A DNA stretch of 64,000 nt from Timema cristinae. Taxonomy: Eukaryota > Arthropoda > Insecta > Phasmatodea > Timematidae. A program made the translations under genes and the position numbers. The notes beneath the pieces were generated by a model that saw nothing but the letters and a program-made list of their open reading frames with translations, was not told the origin of the DNA and did no database searches. Position 1 is the stretch's first letter; the number at the start of each line of letters is the position of its first letter. The stretch covers positions 24,129,769 to 24,193,768 of the forward strand of contig JBCFYV010000100.1 in assembly GCA_039000515.1 (NCBI GenBank), given 5' to 3'. This document shows, piece by piece, positions 36,031-47,721 of this stretch.

Positions 36031-37421
36031 ACCCGACCTGTAGCCCCAAACAAGCGTAGATCATTTCTTAAATCATGTTCTAAGGTGACCCCTAGAAAAC
36101 TTTGGTTGAAGTGAATCTGAGAAGAGATGTCCTTGAGCCGTCTTCATCACACAGTTTGACGAGTAATGAATGTCTTCTTGTTGCTTTTCTTGAACCTTAA
36201 GTGTCTCAACCCAAGCAGCCGAGACCAAACTTATAATGCACTCTTAAGACTCTCCACAAAATGTAAGCACTGATACCATTTTTAGCACAACGGGACTCAA
36301 ACCAACAGTAACTCAACACATTTTTGGCAACGTTCGTGCCTCCCTCCTCCTACAGCGCGAGGCCAAGAATATTTACAACAAAAATTGGATGAATGTTAAA
36401 CAAAGCAAATAAATATTTGAGGTTGGGGGGTGAAGATTTGCCTTGATTCAAAATTTATTTTATGAAAAGGTTATCACGTGGTCATAGAAACAGAACCCAG
36501 TGCCCTTGGTTTAGCGCCCCATTGCTCTGATATTTATAGGTTCAGACTCATCTACATGAGTCCCTGGGACCAAAATATGGGGCTCACTGCCGATAAAACA
36601 CTAGGACAAAGGTATTAGGTTAGATTTCTGTGTTAAATACTAGGGCAAATTGTTCCTTAAATTACGTACCTAGGGATTTTATGAAATTATTTTTGATCCT
36701 CCCCCCTTTCCTTTTATGATTGGGTAAATTAGATTATTTTTATTTCCTGACATTAAAAAAATTGTTTCACCATTAACAGTGATTAAAAAAACCTTACTTA
36801 AGATTGATCAAGAAATCCCCCCACCCCCCTTTCCCTATAGAACCTTTACGTAATTAAAGGACGGCCCCTTATCTACTGACAGGTCTACTTACAATAATGT
36901 GAGGTTCAAAATATAATCAAGTATAATAATTTGAGGTTCAGAATGTCCTAAATGATAATAAAGTGCTTCAAGTTTGAACATAATAGCGAAAGTTGTAATT
37001 TCCGCGATACTCTATGTAAATCGCTACAAATTAATATTAGTTGAGAATGAAACGAAAACTATATTTAAAATAAAGTAGGTTTGGTATAGACTATATTAAA
37101 AAAACAATGTAGGTTCCTTCACATTACCAAACCAGTATATGTCCTGGCACAAGCTCGTCCTGGTATTGTAAGATGAGAATGGATGTTACAAGAACAGTCG
37201 TCCCTCCCCGAGCGGGCGGTAACTGGGACGCGACCAAAATAGTGAACAAAAACAGGTTCCCGTTACATCTCCACAACGCGTGAAGACTACCGACCCGACC
37301 GCTTGCTTCACAAGCATAGCAAGAACAACACAGGCTCAGTTGAAACAACTTCTCTATTTGGCTACTGTCTAACTCATTCAGAAATCTCTTAGTAATTAAT
37401 AAAAAAAAAGCCGCAGTAATA
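36031..37421. other. Intronic sequence, no supported gene
   Basis: A minus-strand open frame at 37429-37124 (101 codons) has no recognised domain and overlaps a SINE duplication site. The rest is AT-rich. Confidence 0.4.
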
Positions 37422-37433
37422 TTCTCCAATACA

Positions 37434-37700
37434 TTATTATTATTATTATTATTATTAGCCCCACGTCTTACTACCCGTTCGGGTTATACGCACTTACGCT
37501 AATGTGTAATGGTAGGGTGATTGTGACATGAAATGGAGGACCTACAGTTTAACGTGGAATCCGAACCACGGTGGAGGCCTGGGATTCCACACATCTACAA
37601 GTTATGATTAATACACGTCTTGTCAGAGGTGAAGGAAGGATTGAACCCCGGACCCCCAGCACAGGAGTCCGACACCTGGCCCCTAGACCGCCAGGTGACC
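37434..37700 (-). mobile_element. SINE family A copy 4, with target duplication
   Basis: The (ATT)n end, tail, body and head are present on the minus strand; part of the body after the head is deleted. The duplication is TTCTCCAATACA (37422-37433) and TTCTGCAATACA (37701-37712). Confidence 0.9.
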
Positions 37701-37920
37701 TTCTGCAATACAAATTACAAACATAGGTCCTAAAAATTTAAAAAAGTATGAAATTAAATGTATATAATATTATAACAATATATTGTAAATCTTAAGTCTG
37801 TAAATTTTTACTGACTCCAACTCTACTCCATACAACTCTGGTTAAAACGGGTAATTACATCCGTGGAGCCAACCTTGGGCAATGTATTCTGATGGATTAA
37901 ATATACAAGCAATCAAAGTG

Positions 37921-38180
37921 ATAATAATAATATTTAGCACCGAGTCTTACTACCCGATCCGGTTATACGCTTTAGGTACTATTTACGTTAATGGATTTAG
38001 GAATTGGGAAGGTTGAATTAGATGAAGTGAACCCGCATTTGCGTAACGGGAGAGTGGAAAACCATTTAGGAAAAACCACCCCCAGTTCACCCGAGCGAGA
38101 TTTGAACCTCGATCTCCCCATCCTTAGCAGTCGAGCTCAACACGACAAGCGCGTTAGCCAACTACGCCACCGAGGCGGGT
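37921..38180 (-). mobile_element. SINE family B copy 5, with target duplication
   Basis: Complete B structure on the minus strand. The duplication is AGCAATCAAAGTG (37908-37920) and AGCAATCATAGTG (38181-38193). Confidence 0.92.
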
Positions 38181-38193
38181 AGCAATCATAGTG

Positions 38194-39199
38194 GTTGATT
38201 AAGGTTATAGACTCACATAAACTTTTATTCTAGACTTCCCTGAATTAACAGGTTTTCCACCCCCAACATTTTTTCTCGCTCTTGGCGAGTGGATAATTTT
38301 CACTTTATTACAATTACCACATATTTTAGAAAACAATCTTAACGACTACTAAACAAAAATATTTCGTTACCTCATTTTTCCAGTATTGTTTTAGGCATTA
38401 TTTGTGTCCCTATACTAGTTATAAAACAAATCCTCTACAACCATCTTATGGAAGCAATATCCTATATATATACAATGCATTTTGTTAATATCGAGAAATA
38501 AAATACCCAATTTTCGTTTAAATGTTTAGGTGCAAAGTTAGTTATGTATTTAAGTTCCCTTTTCCTTATTTTCGGTTAAATTCTCTGAAATTTCCCTGTT
38601 TTTCCTGATGTCAAAAAAAAATACTTGATTTTTTTCAGGTTTTCCCTGTTTGTAGCCACCATGAATTATTAAAAAAAAAAAAATAATGAAAAAACTGTAA
38701 AATTGCTCCCAATTTCTCTTTTGTTGAGTGGAGAGTCAAAAGGAATTTTCTCATTTTTACAGACACTTTGGAGAGTATATAATATATAGGAATAGTAGTA
38801 TAAAAAAAATTGTACGACACAATTGCACAAGCTTTATCATATGTGTATAGTAATAGCTTTGAAGAATATTTAAAAAAATAGTTTTTAAGTAAGCTATCCT
38901 TAAATAAGTTTTACTAATAAAAACAAACGCATAATCTTGTTAATCACAATAATCACACTTTATATATACATTTTAAACCAAATTGTTCATATATATTTAA
39001 CAAAATTCAAATTTTCAAAAATAAATTATTTGTAAAAATCGAAACTTATTCTTATTTAACATAAAAAATTATTCATAGATTACCATTTTGAATTCAATCT
39101 TCAAATTCAATTTCTAAAACATTCACATTTTATATCATTTGTGGTAACTAAACTACAGTTAAATTAATTTATTTTGAATACATAAATATACATTATTAT
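38194..39199. other. Intronic AT-rich sequence, nothing recognised
   Basis: Poly(A/T)-rich. The TTTCCCTGTTTTTCCTGA-like motifs near 38560-38650 resemble those near 46460-46510 and may be remains of one dispersed element. Confidence 0.4.
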
Positions 39200-39745
39200 T
39201 GATATGCAATATAGTCCCCCGATACCAATTTTGAACCAAATTGATAAGGCCATTTTTTAAATATTCAAATAAAATAAAACCGGTAATCAATAAACTACCC
39301 ATAAGCAAATCCCCCCCCCCCCACAATTCAAATTATACAGTTTAATTTGTCATATTCATATCAAACAGTTCCCAGATATTCATTTTAAGCAAAAAGGTTA
39401 AAGCCATTTTAAAAATCACTAGGGGCTACTCAGTAAACGACCCTTTATCAAATTTTTACCCAAAACCAAGTATACAGGGCTATTGATTTTGTCATGTCAA
39501 ACACTCCGAAGATACACATTTGGAACAAATTGCTAGAGCCATTTGTAAAATATTTCAAGTTTTTGAAAAATAAGTAGACAACTCTTCAACGAAAAGTTTC
39601 CCAAAAACCAATTATAAAGTACTATATGTAATGTCAAACAAATCCTAGATATGCATTTTAAACAAAATAGTTAGAGCCATTTCAGAAAAATTTGGAATTC
39701 AAAAAAATCACTCATCAGTCACTCATCAGTAAACTACCCTTAATA
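39200..39745 (+). repeat. About four degenerate units of a ~140-bp tandem repeat
   Basis: Recurring order: TCAAACA..TCC.AGATAT.CATTTT, AAGCCATTT.AAAA, CAGTAAACTACCC, CCAAAAACCAA.TATA. Two units in the opposite orientation occur at 23096-23410. Confidence 0.65.
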
Positions 39746-39789
39746 AAGGGCTAGGGTACCAGGAAGTTGAGTTTCTAACTGAGGAAGAA

Positions 39790-40145
39790 ACTGATGAAAT
39801 GCTACATATGGAGCAGAAACTTGGACTCTTAGGAAGATGGAAAATAAATACTTGTAGAGGTTTGAAATGTGGTGCTGGAGAAGACTTGAGAAGATCAGAC
39901 GGATGGGCAGACAGGGTGACAAATGAAGACGTCCCAAGAATATTGGGTGAGAAGAGAACAGTCTTAGGATGTGATTCTTCGCTACAAAGCAAACTGAATC
40001 GGAAACATCATTTGGTGGAATTGTCTTCTGCATGATGTCATAAAAGGAAAGTTTCACGGAAAGAAGAAAATTCTGCAGAGGAAGGGCGCATTGGCGGTCT
40101 AAGTTCGTTAACAAAAGGAATGGACCCGTCGTAAAACAGAACACC
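39790..40145 (+). pseudogene. LINE reverse-transcriptase C-terminal fragment (RTE-like), dead
   Basis: Starting at 39803 the frame reads TYGAETWTLRKMENKYL, stop, RFEMWCWRRLEKIRRMG, then stops and frame changes. It matches the end of insect LINE ORF2 proteins (YG.E.W...L..FEMWC.R...). The following NEDVPRILGEKRTVLGC is in another frame. Only the 3' end survives. Confidence 0.82.
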
Positions 40146-40387
40146 TAATAATAGTGATAATTAACTAGTAAACTTCATATTTACCTATCCAAGTCTTATC
40201 TCATATTAATTAACGCTCCTTAATTATATTTATTTTAAATGTTGTTATATTTAATTTGTTCAAAAGAGCAAATAATTATTATATTTATTTATTTATTTAT
40301 TCCCAAAGCACGTAGCTATACCTTTCGGTTAAAAGTAAGTGCGGATAAATATTCAAACCTATTCAACCAAGTAGTGAAATATATTAT

Positions 40388-40665
40388 GGATGACCTGGTG
40401 GTCTAAGGGTAAGGTGTCAGATTTCTTGCTGGAGGTCCGGGTTCAATCCTCGGTACCGGCACAGATTTATCTGATTACCAAACCCTTCCTTCACCTCTGA
40501 CAAGACGTGTATTAATCACAACTTGTGAATGTGTGGAATGCCAGGCCTCCACCGTGGTTCGGATCCCACGTTAAACTGTAGGTCCTCTATTTCATCTCAC
40601 AATCACCCTACCATTACACATTAGCGTAAGTGCGTATAACCCGAACGGGTAGTAAGACGCGGTGC

Positions 40666-40704
<39 letters not shown>

Positions 40705-40705
40705 T
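40388..40705 (+). mobile_element. SINE family A copy 5 (plus strand), with target duplication
   Basis: The longest family A body here, including the ACAAGACGTGTATTAATCAC segment missing in some copies. It ends in about ten AAT units. The duplication is AAATATATTA (40377-40386 and 40706-40715). A second tail-like scrap (TGAACGGGTAGTAAGGC) follows at 40728. Confidence 0.92.
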
Positions 40706-40776
40706 AAATATATTACAGGATATAATCTGAACGGGTAGTAAGGCTGGTGTTTTTATTATCTCCCCACACACTTCTT

Positions 40777-40922
40777 AGGCCAGTTTCATAGTCAGACTAA
40801 ATAAGCCTCAAGTGGGGCGCTACACTAAATACAAAATGACACCTATCTAGAATGGTAGAAGTAAGAAGTCCTATATTTAGTATAGCGACCCAGAGGCGTA
40901 CTGTCTGACTAAAACTGGCCCT
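40777..40922. mobile_element. MITE with about 50-bp inverted repeats (Harbinger-like ends)
   Basis: Left AGGCCAGTTTCATAGTCAGA with GGGCGCTACACTAAATA; the reverse of the right end is GGGCCAGTTTTAGTCAGACA with GGTCGCTATACTAAATA. The GGGCC-start ends suggest PIF/Harbinger, but no clean 3-bp TTA duplication is visible. Confidence 0.75.
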
Positions 40923-41109
40923 CAGTGTTTGAAAGAAATAAACGTACCTAGTAACAGACTTTAGGTTGAAAAATTGATCATTCCGTAGTTAACTTTCGGA
41001 ATCCTCACAAAATATCTCAATCTTGTGTGGACAACATCCTAGTGTTCGAGCCGTGACAGTTATGCCGCGGAGTGCACCGGGGTTTCAAATACATAGTTTC
41101 TTTATCTCT

Positions 41110-41340
41110 TTATAAAACACTAGCAATCCCGCCTGTGACCCAATGTAGATTTGTTAAAAATAGCCTAATTAAAAAACTAATCAAAGATTTAAAAATCCGG
41201 CGTCGAGGTCCACTGTCCACCTATGTTAAACATTTCAGATCAGTGCGTGCCGTAGATTTGGCTGGGCATGACAAACAAAGAAACAAACACACAAACAAAC
41301 ACAAATACACTTCCTTTTATTATTATAGATATGCATTATA
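41110..41340 (+). repeat. Interspersed repeat S, copy 2
   Basis: ATCCCGCCTGTGACCCA, an A/T core and TTTCAGATCAGTGCGTGCCG parallel 15270-15460. It ends in ACAAAC repeats followed by TTCCTTTTATTATTATAGAT. Element class not identified. Confidence 0.6.
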
Positions 41341-41739
41341 CATTATCATTAATTTCAACATTTTGTATGATAATTTGCAAAAATAAAGTTTGTATATTAT
41401 TAAATTGACATTTCGTAGAATATGTATTTTAAAGATTGACTTATAAATCCCGGTGGGTAACCAAATGTGTGTCTGAATTTAAGTGCTAGCCAATGGAGTT
41501 AGGAAACCGCTGGGACATAGGAGAATGAACAAAGGAAAATAACTTTGAATATTTTGTTTGTGAAACCACCATTAAATGAAATAAAGCTTTACCCAAAATA
41601 GCGGGCACGCGAGAGAAGTTAAGTGTTTTTGCAGCAAAACTTTTTTGTTGTCAAAATAAATAAAATTTTGATTCAGTACAAACACAAAATTTAATTTTCT
41701 TCACATGGTGGTACCAACAGTTCTGTCATGAGTATGGAA

Positions 41740-41930
41740 GCTTTTAAATGAAGAGGAAAAGCTGTCATTAAATTCCAGGACAACTTGAAAGATATTAAAA
41801 AACAGCTGTTGAGATGAAGAAAATTAAACTTTAAATGTTTCTAATGAGGCAATATATTTTTATTTTGGCAAAAAATAAGTTTTGCTAAAACTGCAAACAA
41901 CACTGACCTTTTCTTTAGTGCACAATTTTA
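41740..41930 (+). repeat. Ancient repeat R, copy 2: unoccupied counterpart of the MULE target
   Basis: GTCATTAAATTCCAGGACAA, then AAAGATATTAAAAAACAGCT, then AATATATTTTTATTTTGGC run continuously. In the copy at 21.4/24.6 kb the same sequence is interrupted between TTCCAAGGCATT and ATATTAAAGAGTTG by the MULE. Confidence 0.7.
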
Positions 41931-42249
41931 ACAAGTCTATAATTATAATATATAACTAATGATTCAATGAATTCATCATTACAATTCACGAGCTATAGGG
42001 GTCAAACTACTATTTTACGTTTTTCGCGTACCATTGTTAAGGTAAAGTAGTTAATGTGTGGGGCTAAAATTGAAATATTTAGATATTTTAGAAATTACAA
42101 ACATATTTTTTATGGTCGAACTTAATACTATTTTTAATATAATATTAAAACTATTTCATAACCATTAATATAATCTACCAAAACTGAAATATGAAGATCC
42201 TATTACTTGGTGTATGAAGACGTGAAAGTAGACTTAGTACATTTTCTGT

Positions 42250-42268
42250 CCCCCCCCCCCCCCCCCCC
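42250..42268. repeat. Poly(C) run
   Basis: About 19 consecutive C. Similar homopolymers occur at 11739-11751 (C) and 44997-45012 (G-rich). Lengths are unreliable in assemblies. Confidence 0.9.
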
Positions 42269-42717
42269 TTCATATGAAAATTGGACTGTTGTTATATTCA
42301 TTGGGAGAATGAATGCCCACCCGCCCTAAACTTGTTTCGTAAATGTTTGAAAAGGGGGGTCTAGATGTTATCAGAACAGAGTGTGATTGGACGCAAATGG
42401 GGTAAGTATCGCCTCCTTCTGGGTGAACGGTATCGACTTGTGACATGCAGCGTGGCTACAAGATGGAACGGTAGGGGTCATTGCCCTTCCGCCGCACGTG
42501 GGGGGTTAGACTGCCAGCTTTACATTTTGTTGTCGCACGCGCACACAGGGCCCTCTGCACGACCACCAACCCAGGAGCACAGCAACAAACTTCCCTACAT
42601 ATATCCATTCCAGTTCAGACACAACATTATATTAGTTATGATATGTCTAATAAGATAGGATGGGTGCTTTAGGTCAGATATTTGTGGTTATGATGTTGCT
42701 AGTTTCAAGGTTTTTTT

Positions 42718-42960
42718 TAGCATCGCCTTTACTAACCGTTCGGGTTATACGCTTATGTACTAGTTGCGCTAATGGTTCTAGGGATTAGGAAAGTTATATT
42801 TAAAGGAAGTATACCCGCATTTGTGTGTATGAAGCATGGACAACCATTTAGAAAAAACCCTCAGTACACCCGACCGAGATTTTGAACCTCAATATTCCTG
42901 TCATCGTCAATCTAGTCTACTGCAAGGGTAGCGTTTTAAAACACGCGGCTACCTAAACTG
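42718..42960 (-). mobile_element. SINE family C copy
   Basis: It has a tail related to A and B (ACCGTTCGGGTTATACGC), the shared B-like centre (ACCCGCATTTGTG, AACCATTTAG), then a different head: box-B complement CGAGATTTTGAACC and AGTCTACTGCAAGGGTAGCG. Confidence 0.72.
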
Positions 42961-42981
42961 GTCTTCCCATTATTAAAATAA

Positions 42982-42984
<3 letters not shown>

Positions 42985-43036
<52 letters not shown>
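42985..43036. repeat. (GA)n microsatellite
   Basis: About 26 AG units. A shorter imperfect GA stretch follows at 43161-43182. Confidence 0.95.
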
Positions 43037-43039
<3 letters not shown>

Positions 43040-43324
43040 CCTTTTAAATGCGAAGCGAAGCTTGAAACATGCAAGGCAAGTCCAAGTCAAGGTTTGGTTG
43101 CTGTCACATAGCCAACCCTACTTTGATTTTTAGATTATACATTAAATACATCCATGTAAAAGAGAGAGAGAGGAGAGAGAGGAAAACAAAACAAGCACGC
43201 TTTAGATGTAATTTAATCTTTATTTGGGGGTTGAAAATACCCTAAAAATGATGGGCTTATGTTGAAATAGTTAATATTTAGTAATGTATTTCAAATCTGT
43301 TTATAGTTAGGGCGTTTCGTGACG

Positions 43325-44440
43325 CACTCTCTCTAAATACACTGGAGACAATAGTGCTTGTATACTTTGTCGGCGTCTCTAAAAACACTGGAGACAATGT
43401 GCTTGTATACTTTGTCGCGCGTTCTCTTAATACACTGGAGACAATGAGTGCTTGTATAATCTGTCGCGCGCTCTCTAAATACACTGGAGACAATGAGTAC
43501 TTGTATACACTGTCGCTGCGTTCTCTAATACACTGGAGACAATGAGTGCTTGTATACTTGTCGCGCGCTCTCTAATACACTGGAGACAATTAGTACTTGT
43601 ATACTTGTCGCGCGTCTCTAAATACACTGGAGACAATGAGTGCTTGTATACTCTGTCGCGTCTCTAAATACACTGGAGACAATGAGTGCTTGTATACTTG
43701 TCGCGCGTCTCTTTAATACACTGGAGACAATGAGTGCTTGTATACTCTGTCGCGCGCTCTCTAAATACACTGGAGACAATGAGTGCTTGTATACTCTGTC
43801 GCGCGTCTCTCTAAATACACTGGAGACAATTAGTGCTTGTATACTTTGTCGCGCGCTCTCTAAATACACTGGAGACAATGAGTGCTTGTATACTCTGTCG
43901 CGCGTTCTCTAATACACTGGAGACAATGAGTGCTTGTATACTCTGTCGCGCGCTCTCTAATACACTGGAGACAATGAGTGCTTGTATACTCTGTCGCGCG
44001 TTCTCTAAATACACTGGAGACAATGAGTGCTTGTATACTCTGTCGCGCGCTCTCTAAATACACTGGAGACAATTGAGTGCTTGTATACTCTGTCGCTCGT
44101 TCTCTAAATACACTGGAGACAATGAGTGCTTGTATACTCTGTCGGCGCTCTCTTAATACACTGGAGACAATGAGTCTTGTATACTCGTCACGCGTATTCA
44201 TGCTAATTAGCGACTGGAAATTGTGTCGTAACCTTAGACGCGCGTCTAAATACGCAGAGACAATTAAGTGCTTTATACTCATGTCGCGCTGTTGCGAATC
44301 ACTGGAGACCAATTTCGTCAGTGTTGGAACTCTGTCGGTAGTCTCTCTATATACTGTGAGCATTTATTGTCTCTATCACTGTCGTGCGTTCTCTTAATAC
44401 ACTGGAGACAATGAGTGCTTGTATACTCGGTCACACGTCA
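43325..44440. repeat. 49-bp minisatellite (about 18 good units plus decayed ones)
   Basis: The unit contains TAAATACACTGGAGACAATG, AGTGCTTGTATACTCTGTCG and CGCGCTCTC. Units are near-identical from 43325 to about 44190, then decay to 44440 with a last good unit at 44391-44440. Many single-base indels lie in CG runs. Long frames on both strands (up to 167 codons) are artefacts of the repeat. Confidence 0.95.
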
Positions 44441-45104
44441 TTCATGTCATTGCGATCTGGAAAGTGTGTCGTCGTAACCTAGAGAACGCCGCGTCAAAAT
44501 GACGCAAGACGATCCAAGATACATTAAATGCTGCATTTTATACAAGCGTCAGATTTTGTGTCGCTGTGTTGGCGAGACTGCAGTGCAACCAACCTCTACG
44601 TCACTCGTGTTGGAAGCTCTGTGTAGCCAGAAGTGCGTTTCTTATTTGTGATTGTCTATTTATTGTCTCTCTCTTTATTTGTTCCTAAAATGGAAACAAT
44701 ATGAGGAAGATAACGCACGGGTATCCATCAAGAGTGGTAGTAAAGAAGATACTGGCAACCATGGCTTCTGTTTTTATTCTCCTCCAACCCTTTTCATGAT
44801 GCACGACAAATGTCGCTTGTATAAAAACAAAATCCCAGGACGTGTGTCAAGAAACGCCCGTATAAAAGGGCCCTTATCGAAGTTGTCTTCATTGGAAATG
44901 TTACGAAGATGCTAAGGATATTTTGTGAGTATCGAAGACGACGCGAAGTAGATATGCCCTTTGAAATTTCAACACCAGTTCGCCTGATGGTGAGGAGGGG
45001 GGGGGGGGGGGGAGGGGCTGTTGGTAGCGGGTCATCAGCTAGACAGCAGTGCGCGGGGTGTACTTTTCCCACATATTAGTATGATGATTCATACGAGGGC
45101 CAAT
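44441..45104. other. Intronic sequence with decayed minisatellite edge, no gene
   Basis: 44441-44650 retains scraps of the array vocabulary. An 87-codon plus-strand frame at 44652-44915 shows no known domain. Confidence 0.4.
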
Positions 45105-45310
45105 TTTCCCTAATCCCTGTCAAGGGTGTCCTGGAATTTAATGACAACTTTTTTTTGTCTTCTACCGCAGCTATGCTCATTACAGATATTCAACAAATGA
45201 TGATAGCATCGTGTGAAGAGAATTAACCTCTATATGTTTCTGCTGAGAGATATTTTATTTATTTTGACAAAAACACTGACATTGACTCATGTTCCCTAAA
45301 CTCTCATCCT
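45105..45310 (+). repeat. Ancient repeat R, copy 3
   Basis: GTGTCCTGGAATTTAATGAC, GCTCATTACAGATATTCAAC and TATTTTATTTATTTTGAC, in the same order as at 12870-13110. Confidence 0.65.
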
Positions 45311-45379
45311 AAGTGATGACAGCTAATTTTGATTCTAGCATAAAACTCTGCTAACGCTGACGTCCACGTAATGTCTGTT

Positions 45380-45481
45380 CACGGTAGGAATTGACTTCTG
45401 AAAGGCCTTTTTCCTACCATAAATCTATTATATAGTAGGATATTGGTAGAAAAAGACCTTTCAGAGAGTAATTCCTACGTG
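45380..45481. mobile_element. 102-bp MITE-like palindrome
   Basis: The left arm CACGGTAGGAATTGACTTCT...TTTTTCCTACC and right arm are reverse complements over about 38 bp with few mismatches, around a 26-bp A/T loop. No coding capacity. Confidence 0.8.
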
Positions 45482-46099
45482 AATGGAATATAAACGTACC
45501 GATCAAGTTAATGCAAGATCTACCTTTCGCTTACTAAATATAGACTCAACATCCGCATTCACATCAAAACAAGCCACCTGTTATTTGTTATAATTTTGAA
45601 AGTCCGCGGAATAATTGTTATGCAAATAGTGACTTAGATGAAAAAAATTCTTTAGAAGTGTTGCGAGGCACTGAAGACCAAAGGGATACTTGCAGCAAAT
45701 AATTATCTGGAATTTTATAATTAGTAAGTATCTGTTTTACGTTTTTAGTCCAAGCAAAAATACCGTCACAGTATCGAGATGATCGAAAATTAAATAACAC
45801 TGCGTTCTTTCTTTATTCTTTTTTGGCTGAAATTTTAATTTAAAACATTTCAAATATTACTAAATGCGTACAATCCTGACGGGTGATTAAACACGTCAAA
45901 AAAACAACTAAATATCACTTTATTAAAATACTTTTGCATTGCGGCATCAAATGAATATATGTGACTTTAGTTTGTTTATATAACAACAAAACTCGATACA
46001 TTTAGAATATAAGAGGACAGTAATAACGGATTAAATAGCAAACTACTATATTTAATAATTACGGTTATAAGCCGCAACTAGCTATCATATTCTTTAATT

Positions 46100-46190
46100 T
46101 GAGAAATGACACCAAGACACGGGAATCCAACCTGGACCTTTGGATTAGTACGCCAATGCTCTACCCACCGAGCTATCCAGGAATATTCCC
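46100..46190 (-). mobile_element. tRNA-derived SINE head (family D), second locus
   Basis: Minus strand: CCTGGATAGCTCGGTGGGTA (box A), a GGCGTACTAATCCAAAGG arm, CAGGTTGGATTCCCGTGTC (box B with one mismatch), then GGTGTCATTT. It is related to the pair at 33.1 kb. Confidence 0.6.
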
Positions 46191-46937
46191 GTGCCCAAGG
46201 TAATTCTTCACTAATATTTTAAGGCAAAGTCTGTGATGGACGTGCGGAAATCGTCAGATACATATTATGCGATCAATTAATCTCACGAGCTATCAGATAA
46301 CGCAGCCACCATCAACTCGGTAAGGCTTTATACTACTAAATGTACAATGATAACTGTACGAATGCGCATATCATAATGGAAGCAAAGCTATTATATTTGA
46401 TTATTATGGTTATAGCCGGGAAATGAATAGTTTACACGGTTTCTACTCAACTTGACCAATAAAATTACCGACTTTTTCCCTGATTTCCCCCGATCATTTC
46501 CTGAAATTCCCGACTAAAATGTATGCCACATCCTTCTAACTCCCCCCTTCCCACCTAATTTTTCCGCTAATATTTTTTATTAACAATAAGTTTTAACATT
46601 TATATAAACATTTTTTTGAAATTTGTATTAACATTGTTTGCTAGGAATTATAAAATATATTACACAGCTACAAACAAACAAAAACTACAGTTTGGATAAT
46701 ATTATTATTTACGGATTTAATGCTTATTATATTTCATATTTGAGTAAAACAACATTTTCCCAGATTTTTGTTGTAATTTACCAAATTCCCGACTTATTCA
46801 CGTTACCCTGATCAGTACAAATTACCGGATAATTCCCGTTTTCCCGAATGGTAGACACCCTGAGTTTAGTACCCTGACTTTTCACTAGTTTGTGAATTAG
46901 TCCCATATGTATCAAGGTATGGTCAATAGCATCAATG
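46191..46937. other. Intron with a possible terminal repeat ending at 46862
   Basis: 46780-46862 ends AATGGTAGACACCCTG, whose reverse CAGGGTGTCTACCATTC is a common DNA-transposon terminus in arthropods. A left partner is not clear. The remainder is AT-rich. Confidence 0.4.
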
Positions 46938-46950
46938 TTCAACAAACGTA

Positions 46951-47238
46951 TTATTATTATTATTATTATTAGCACCACGTCTTACTACCCGTTCGGGTTA
47001 TACGCACTTACGCTAATGTGTAATGGTAGGGCGATTGTGAGAGGAAATGGAGGACCTATAGGGTAACGTGGAATCCGAACCAAGGTGGAGGCCTGGCATT
47101 CCACACATTCACAAGATGTCTTGTCAGAGGTGAAGGAAGGGTTTGGTAATCAGATAAATCTGTGCCGGGGCCAAGGATTGAACCCCGGCCGCCAGCATAG
47201 AAGTCTGACACCCTACCCCTAGACCGCCAGGTCACCCA
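46951..47238 (-). mobile_element. SINE family A copy 6, with target duplication
   Basis: Complete A copy on the minus strand with a 13-bp duplication TTCAACAAACGTA (46938-46950) and TTCAACACACGTA (47239-47251). Confidence 0.93.
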
Positions 47239-47311
47239 TTCAACACACGTAAATCGATCTATGGCTTTGTAAGAATAATCGTGTTCCGAAATGATTAACG
47301 GGCTACTAATG

Positions 47312-47610
47312 TATTATTATTATTATTATTAGCACCGCGTCTTACTACCCGTTCGGGTTATACGCACTTACGCTAATGTGTAATGGTAGGGTGATTGCGA
47401 GATGAAATGAAGGACCTAAAGTTTAACGTGGAATTCGAACCACGGTGGAGGCCTGGCATTCCTCACATTCACAAGTTGTGATTAATACACGTCTTGTCAA
47501 AGGTGAAGGAAGGGTTTGGTAATCAGATAAATCTTTGCCGGGACCGGGGATTGAACCCCGGCCGCCAGCATAGAAGTCTGACACCTTACCCCTAGACCAC
47601 CAGGTCACAG
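47312..47610 (-). mobile_element. SINE family A copy 7, with target duplication
   Basis: A second A copy 73 bp beyond the previous one, in the same orientation, with its own duplication GGCTACTAATG (47301-47311) and GGATACTAATG (47611-47621). The two are independent insertions, not a tandem duplication. Confidence 0.93.
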
Positions 47611-47721
47611 GGATACTAATGAAAGCTTGACAAGCCTACCAGTGTTTGAGGGTAAAATCCAACATCAAGTTTGCTCCAGGGATAGACAGACGTAGCCAAC
47701 GATTATGTCGAGGTGACTTTA

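Noticed and set aside
37124..37429. 101-codon minus-strand frame
   Set aside because: No domain, no splice context, and it overlaps the target site of a SINE insertion.
39740..40144. 134-codon minus-strand open frame
   Set aside because: It is antisense to the LINE RT fragment, whose plus-strand reading matches a known conserved C-terminus.
43860..44363. 167-codon minus-strand frame and several overlapping frames at 43.3-44.4 kb
   Set aside because: They are translations of the 49-bp minisatellite, with the same peptide in both directions and no composition or domain signal.
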